From Flavisolibacter sp. (GTDB lineage Bacteria > Bacteroidota > Bacteroidia > Chitinophagales > Chitinophagaceae): DNA of 10,659 nt. Below are positions 7,498 through 10,659 of this stretch, in pieces (the first letter of the stretch is position 1; every line of letters starts with the position of its first letter). The notes under the pieces were generated by a model. That model had not been told where the DNA came from and made no database searches. It saw nothing but the letters and a program-made list of their open reading frames with translations. The stretch spans positions 1-10,659 of the forward strand of contig JAICTW010000035.1 of assembly GCA_025936195.1 (NCBI GenBank). The letters run 5' to 3'. The position numbers were made by a program, and so were the translations under genes.

Positions 7498-7935
7498 TCT
7501 TGTAAAACAAAATCCTGCAATAAAGACAGTTGATCAGCTATTGGACGGAATACAATCGTTCAACAGATACAGACTATGAATACAAAAAGATACTTCCAAA
7601 CTTGAATAAATACAACAAGGCAATGCGGTATCAAACTTTCGGTGAAAAGTGAACACGCTGCCAATGAAACGATTGGAATTAATAAATTGTTCCCCTTTGT
7701 TTGGAATATCAGTTGTACATCTTAGCTGAGGTAAACTTGCTTATAACGAGAATAAGCCCTTGTACGTCCGCCTTATATATCTTGTATCTAACATAGATTA
7801 CCGCAATAACTGAACTCAATTAGGCAAAGATTTGATGAAAACCATGCGGCCTTTGAAAAATGTGCGCAATTCCGAATTGTGAGGCTTGCTCAATTCCGTG
7901 TTATTATATACCAATCCCCCTCCTGATTTTTTTCT

Positions 7936-7950
7936 CCACCTTTGCACTTA
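7936..7950 (+). promoter_or_regulatory. Bacteroidota-type -7 promoter element abutting a start codon
   Basis: CACCTTTG (7937-7944) matches the Bacteroidota -7 consensus TAnnTTTG at seven of eight positions and ends six bases before ATG 7951. Transcription would then start at or near the ATG, giving a leaderless or nearly leaderless mRNA. I do not see a clear TTG at the -33 position. Confidence 0.4.
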
Positions 7951-8163
7951 ATGAATACCACGAGGAACGAGATTATACAGTTAATTCAAATTCACACCAA
8001 CGATTTGTTTTCTTACACGCTATCAAAAGTTGAGCAAAAGGACATCGCTGAAGATTTGGTGCAGGACACTTTCATTGCTGCCTATCAATCCAAGAGAGAT
8101 CGCATTCAACAGGATGAACTTGGTGTTCGCTATTTGCATGAATTACCGGGAGGTTTGAATTAG
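7951..8163 (+). pseudogene. Truncated ECF sigma-70 factor remnant (region 2 only)
   Basis: Seventy residues remain of a protein family that is normally about 160-200 residues long. Residues 4-46 match region 2.1-2.2 of extracytoplasmic-function sigma factors: IIQLIQIHTNDLFSYTLSKV, then KDIAEDLVQDTFIAAYQ, the conserved helix that contacts core polymerase. After AAYQ the sequence stops resembling the family. The expected region 2.3-2.4 (melting and -10 recognition), linker and region 4 (-35 recognition) are absent and the frame ends at TAG 8161-8163. One shifted frame near 8114-8160 weakly recalls the final helix of region 4, suggesting an internal deletion plus frameshift. Without region 4 it cannot act as a normal sigma factor; a residual core-binding peptide is possible but unproven. 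The ATG at 7951 is chosen over an upstream in-frame TTG because of the promoter-like sequence just before it. Confidence 0.65.
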
Positions 8164-8193
8164 ACAGAAATGTTTTTTCTCTTCAAAGTCCAA

Positions 8194-8652
8194 TTAATCA
8201 ATAGCATCATACACCAATCCTGCTACCACAGCATACACCAAATGGTTCATTCCATCTTTTGCTATTGCCTTTGCGCCCCATTTGGTTACAGGCTCCGAAA
8301 CTCCGATAGCAGGCAGCATCACCATTTCTGTTCCCCACACCGCGGCATAATGTGCTGCCGTTGCCCGCCACCTTTTCAAGCCTGCTAAACTCAAAACGCT
8401 TCGTCCCAAACCCCATAATGTTCCGTAGGTCCAATGTACTTCCTCCACAAACTGTTGCTTGTGTTCTTCATCGGTGGCCTCTACATTCAATACTTTATTA
8501 ACTGCTTTTGCAGGTGTATCGCTTGGCTTTCGTTTCGTAATCCTCATTTCGATCCTCTGCGAAATGGAAATAGCTACCGTGCCTGCCACTCCAGCAATGA
8601 TACCTTTACCCAAAGCCAATGCTATTTTTTCTGCTACTGATTGATTGTGCAT
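8194..8652 (-). CDS. Small predicted membrane protein (YagU/DUF1440-like), function unknown
   Basis: A complete 152-residue protein with about three or four hydrophobic helices: residues 13-31 (GKGIIAGVAGTVAISIS, glycine-rich), about 76-92, 97-117 and 136-150. A polar segment rich in Lys, Arg and Glu (32-72) follows the first helix. The opening AGVAGTVAISISQRIEMRIT followed by a Pro-rich segment resembles small YagU/DUF1440-like inner-membrane proteins; I give that as similarity in style, not a firm family match. The ATG at 8652 has AAGG five to eight bases upstream, one of the few Shine-Dalgarno-like sites here. It converges on the sigma-factor remnant and diverges from the ergothioneine genes, so it is probably a single-gene unit. 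No catalytic motif is visible. Confidence 0.72.
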   Translation of the reverse strand: MHNQSVAEKIALALGKGIIAGVAGTVAISISQRIEMRITKRKPSDTPAKAVNKVLNVEATDEEHKQQFVEEVHWTYGTLWGLGRSVLSLAGLKRWRATAAHYAAVWGTEMVMLPAIGVSEPVTKWGAKAIAKDGMNHLVYAVVAGLVYDAID

Positions 8653-8756
8653 GAGCCTTATTTTTAAATTTTGATTTCAATCCAAATGATTTCATAAAAC
8701 ATTGCACAACAATTATTCCTTTGAAGTGTTTCTTCATAAAAAAATTTCCCGAACCC

Positions 8757-8782
8757 TGTCATGATTTTTGATTGCTTACGAC
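8757..8782 (+). promoter_or_regulatory. Candidate ECF-type promoter upstream of egtB
   Basis: TGTCATG (8757-8763) and CGAC (8779-8782) are separated by 15 bases. This resembles the -35 TGTCA / -10 CGTC pattern known for some ECF sigma groups. It points toward egtB with a leader of about 90 bases. The match is short and the sigma factor is unknown, so this is a weak inference. Confidence 0.3.
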
Positions 8783-8809
8783 TAATCATGCATTCGCATA
8801 GCCCAATAT

Positions 8810-8827
8810 CGTAGGATTGGCATCCTA
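8810..8827. repeat. Short hairpin element, copy B (related to the element near 7078)
   Basis: TAGGAT (8812-8817) and ATCCTA (8822-8827) are perfect 6-bp arms around TGGC, preceded by CG, giving CGTAGGAT like copy A. It would lie in the 5' leader of the egtB transcript if the promoter candidate upstream is right, so it may also act in the RNA. Confidence 0.4.
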
Positions 8828-8877
8828 GTGGCAAGCGACGTCAACCATTATTGCTTTCACAAAATAAATGAACGATC

Positions 8878-10092
8878 ATGAAAATTGTTAAAGAAAACAT
8901 TCTTATTAAACCGGAAAGCAAAAAAAAGAAAACAGTATCGTGTTTGTCCCTGCTGGACGAGTATAAAAAAATCCGTCTTCATTCCGAAGATATATGCAGA
9001 CCATTAAAAACTGAAGATTACGTTGTTCAACCTGTTGTTGATGTCAGTCCTCCCAAATGGCATTTGGGGCACAGTACCTGGTTCTTCGAAACTTTTTTAT
9101 TGAAGCCGAATTTAAATGGCTATAAAGAATTTGATCCCAACTTCAATTTTGTGTTCAACAGTTATTATGAAAGTGCCGGTGCAAGAGTGATACGAACCGA
9201 CAGAGGAAATTTAAGTCGTCCCACAGTTGATGAAATTTATCGCTACCGGCATTATGTTGATAACGCAATGGAAAAGTTTCTGAGTGAGAATTTGTCGAAG
9301 GAAATCAAAGAAATTGTTTTGCTTGGCTTCAATCACGAACAACAGCACCAGGAATTATTATACACCGATATCAAATACATTTTAGGACACAATCCTTTGT
9401 TTCCCGCTTATAACCAAAAAGGAATTGAACAAATGCCATTTGAAGGAAATGAGGAATGGGTCAGTATAGATGAAGGCGTGTATGAAATTGGCTACGCAGG
9501 AGAAGGATTTTGTTTTGACAATGAATTGCAGCGGCATAAAGTATATCTGCAATCCTGCAAAATCAGAAACAAATTAGTAACGAATGAAGAATACATAGAG
9601 TTCATCAAAGCAGGTGGATATAAAAACTTTCGCTACTGGCATTCGGAAGGATGGGAATGGGTGAAAACAAAAATTGCCACCGCCCCTTTGTACTGGCATT
9701 TCATTGATGAAGAATGGTATTACTACACGTTAACAGGTTTGAAAAGAATAGATCCGCAGCAACCTGTTACTCACATCAATTATTTTGAAGCCGCTGCTTT
9801 TGCAGCATGGAAAGGATGGCGCTTGCCAACCGAAGCCGAATGGGAAATAGCAGCACCAAAATTAAACTGGGGCAAACGATGGGAATGGACGGAAAGCGCT
9901 TATCTTCCTTATCCGGGATTTTCCAAAGCGGAAGGTGCTATCGGCGAATACAATGGAAAATTTATGGTGAATCAAATGGTGCTGCGTGGAGCATCTGTAG
10001 CAACAGCTGAAGGACATGAACGAATTACTTACCGCAATTTTTTTCAAACGAATTTACAATGGCAGTTTACGGGAATCAGATTGGCACAATAA
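8878..10092 (+). CDS. egtB: Ergothioneine biosynthesis sulfoxide synthase EgtB
   Basis: A non-heme iron enzyme of the cytoplasm that joins the C2 of trimethylhistidine (hercynine) to a thiol sulfur and oxidises it to a sulfoxide. The 404 residues form an N-terminal DinB-like helical domain (about 20-180) and a C-terminal formylglycine-generating-enzyme/C-type-lectin domain (about 190-404). Iron ligands are visible: His65 in WHLGH, and His153 and His157 in NHEQQHQE, the H-xxx-H-x-E motif. GWRLPTEAEWE (313-323), WEWT (335-338) and the ending RNFFQTNLQWQFTGIRLA mark the FGE domain. Tandem tyrosines Tyr96-Tyr97 (NSYYE) recall the pair described in cysteine-using EgtB of Chloracidobacterium. The next gene, egtD, starts inside its 3' end. 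The ATG at 8878 has no Shine-Dalgarno; an out-of-frame ATG at 8868 opens a 7-codon ORF across the start. OvoA is unlikely because no fused methyltransferase domain is present. A 5-histidylcysteine sulfoxide synthase remains a remote option. Confidence 0.93.
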   Translation: MKIVKENILIKPESKKKKTVSCLSLLDEYKKIRLHSEDICRPLKTEDYVVQPVVDVSPPKWHLGHSTWFFETFLLKPNLNGYKEFDPNFNFVFNSYYESAGARVIRTDRGNLSRPTVDEIYRYRHYVDNAMEKFLSENLSKEIKEIVLLGFNHEQQHQELLYTDIKYILGHNPLFPAYNQKGIEQMPFEGNEEWVSIDEGVYEIGYAGEGFCFDNELQRHKVYLQSCKIRNKLVTNEEYIEFIKAGGYKNFRYWHSEGWEWVKTKIATAPLYWHFIDEEWYYYTLTGLKRIDPQQPVTHINYFEAAAFAAWKGWRLPTEAEWEIAAPKLNWGKRWEWTESAYLPYPGFSKAEGAIGEYNGKFMVNQMVLRGASVATAEGHERITYRNFFQTNLQWQFTGIRLAQ

Positions 10093-10659
10093 ATACAATA
10101 GGAAACAGGCAGTTTTATAATGACGTGATGCAGGGACTTTCTTCTTATCCAAAGTTTTTGCAACCCAAATATTTTTATGATGCGGAAGGTGATCGTTTAT
10201 TTCAGCAGATCATGCAATTGCCGGAATATTACTTAACGGGATGCGAGATGGAAATATTCACCATACAAATAAAAGAGTTAGCGGCGCCAGTTTTTAAGGG
10301 CTTTACCGAATTCGATGTATTGGAATTGGGCGCTGGAGATGCTGTGAAGTCAACAAAGCTTTTGCGCTATTTAAAGAATGCAGGCAAAACATTTACCTAT
10401 TTCCCCGTTGATATTTCAAAGAACGTAATTCAGCTTCTTGAAACAGAAATGCCCCGGCGCATTCCTGGCTTACATGTGAAGGGATTGAATGGTGAGTATT
10501 TTGAAATGATTGAGAAAAGCTACAAAGTTTCGAATAGAAGAAAACTGGTTTTGCTTTTAGGCTCTAACATTGGCAATTTCACGAACAATGAAGCAGAACA
10601 ATTTCTGTCAGCAGTTCATGAGCAGTTAAAGCCGGGTGATTTGTTGTTAACAGGATTTG
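10059..10659 (+). CDS. egtD: L-histidine N-alpha-methyltransferase EgtD (3'-truncated by window edge)
   Basis: The SAM-dependent enzyme trimethylates the alpha-amino group of histidine to hercynine, the substrate of EgtB. The 200 residues visible are about two thirds of the usual 320. Marks in order are QPKYFYDAEGDRLFQQIM (35-52), LPEYYLTGCE (54-63, whose tyrosines correspond to the histidine-binding Tyr region), the SAM-binding LELGAGDAVKSTKLL (88-102), YFPVDIS (114-120) and LLGSNIGNF (167-174), whose Asn173 aligns with the histidine-contacting Asn of mycobacterial EgtD. The remainder, including the Glu/Ser end of the substrate pocket, lies outside. ATG 10059 overlaps egtB by 34 bases, which suggests translational coupling; an internal ATG at 10128 would avoid the overlap but would lose the conserved QFYNDV segment. 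Two-gene operon with egtB is clear. Confidence 0.93.
   Translation, partial: MAVYGNQIGTINTIGNRQFYNDVMQGLSSYPKFLQPKYFYDAEGDRLFQQIMQLPEYYLTGCEMEIFTIQIKELAAPVFKGFTEFDVLELGAGDAVKSTKLLRYLKNAGKTFTYFPVDISKNVIQLLETEMPRRIPGLHVKGLNGEYFEMIEKSYKVSNRRKLVLLLGSNIGNFTNNEAEQFLSAVHEQLKPGDLLLTGF

Larger units (their letters stand above)
6983..7950. other. Gene-poor 970-bp region with dyads and broken small reading frames
   Basis: This gap separates the divergently placed transporter and sigma-factor remnant. No intact gene was found. It holds paired dyads near 7082-7115, an A-rich run at about 7171-7200, an ATG at 7191 whose frame stops at 7209 and then stays open to 7290, a 9-bp A/T dyad (TTTAAACAA at 7335-7343 and TTGTTTAAA at 7358-7366), a tiny ORF plus strong hairpin at 7406-7497, and a 42-codon open frame at 7524-7652 without an ATG. 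The mix suggests decayed genes with leftover control elements. I recognise no family in any frame. Confidence 0.5.
8653..8877. other. Divergent intergenic region between membrane protein and egtB
   Basis: This 225-bp spacer must carry the promoters for both flanking genes. Beyond the ECF-like site and hairpin listed separately, a 43-codon frame on the minus strand (ATG 8737 to TAA 8606) starts MKKHFKGIIVVQ and runs 47 bases into the membrane protein gene in another frame. It has a basic, mildly hydrophobic character and could be a small peptide, but nothing supports it beyond being open. Confidence 0.4.

Noticed and set aside
7034..7950. Possible tRNA or structured RNA gene in the gene-poor region
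   Set aside because: No T-loop-like GGTTCGAATCC sequence or cloverleaf arms were found; only isolated dyads.
8170..8652. Several plus-strand frames opposite the small membrane protein
   Set aside because: The minus-strand frame has a Shine-Dalgarno-like site and membrane helices; the plus frames are Cys/His/Ser-rich antisense readings.
1..10659. CRISPR array, insertion sequence, phage or defence genes
   Set aside because: No regularly spaced direct repeats, no transposase or integrase motifs and no nuclease/toxin families were visible on either strand.

Overview
The window looks like chromosome from a Bacteroidota bacterium, probably a Sphingobacteriia/Chitinophagaceae-type soil or plant-associated organism. 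Reasons are the moderate AT bias, Lys/Asn-rich proteins, start sites without a Shine-Dalgarno but with A/T-rich leaders, a TTTG promoter element close to a start codon, and protein families typical of that group. This placement is inference from style; no marker gene is present.

Left part (1-5146, all + strand): a sugar-acid/arabinose catabolic cluster. It starts with an IlvD/Edd-family sugar-acid dehydratase cut by the left edge. A 200-bp gap follows that holds what looks like the remains of a small gene. Next come a fumarylacetoacetate-hydrolase-fold protein resembling 2-keto-3-deoxy-pentonate dehydratases, a secreted GH51 alpha-L-arabinofuranosidase, and a secreted YhcH/YjgK/YiaL-family protein. 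The simplest reading is release of L-arabinose from plant polysaccharide outside the cytoplasm, then oxidative non-phosphorylating breakdown: arabinonate to 2-keto-3-deoxyarabinonate to 2,5-dioxopentanoate, heading to 2-oxoglutarate. The two dehydrogenases this route needs are not in the window.

Middle part (5147-7950): a 543-bp gap without a convincing gene, then a minus-strand MFS transporter of the anion:cation symporter family (sugar-acid type), which may feed the same pathway. After it comes about 970 bp without an intact gene. That stretch holds small dyads upstream of the transporter, a strong 9-bp hairpin after a tiny ORF, an A-rich tract and short broken reading frames. It looks like decayed or regulatory DNA.

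Right part (7951-10659): a truncated ECF sigma-factor remnant with a Bacteroidota-style promoter almost touching its start codon; a small minus-strand predicted membrane protein; and an ergothioneine-type pair. The pair is egtB (iron-dependent sulfoxide synthase, DinB plus FGE-like domains) overlapped by egtD (histidine N-alpha-trimethyltransferase), the latter cut by the right edge.

No mobile element, CRISPR array, tRNA, rRNA or defence system was seen. I did not find a clearly new system. The most interesting points are the inferred arabinonate pathway, the exported YhcH protein, the eroded sigma factor, a pair of related hairpins in two gaps, an ECF-like promoter candidate before egtB, and features suggesting that EgtB belongs to the cysteine-using type.
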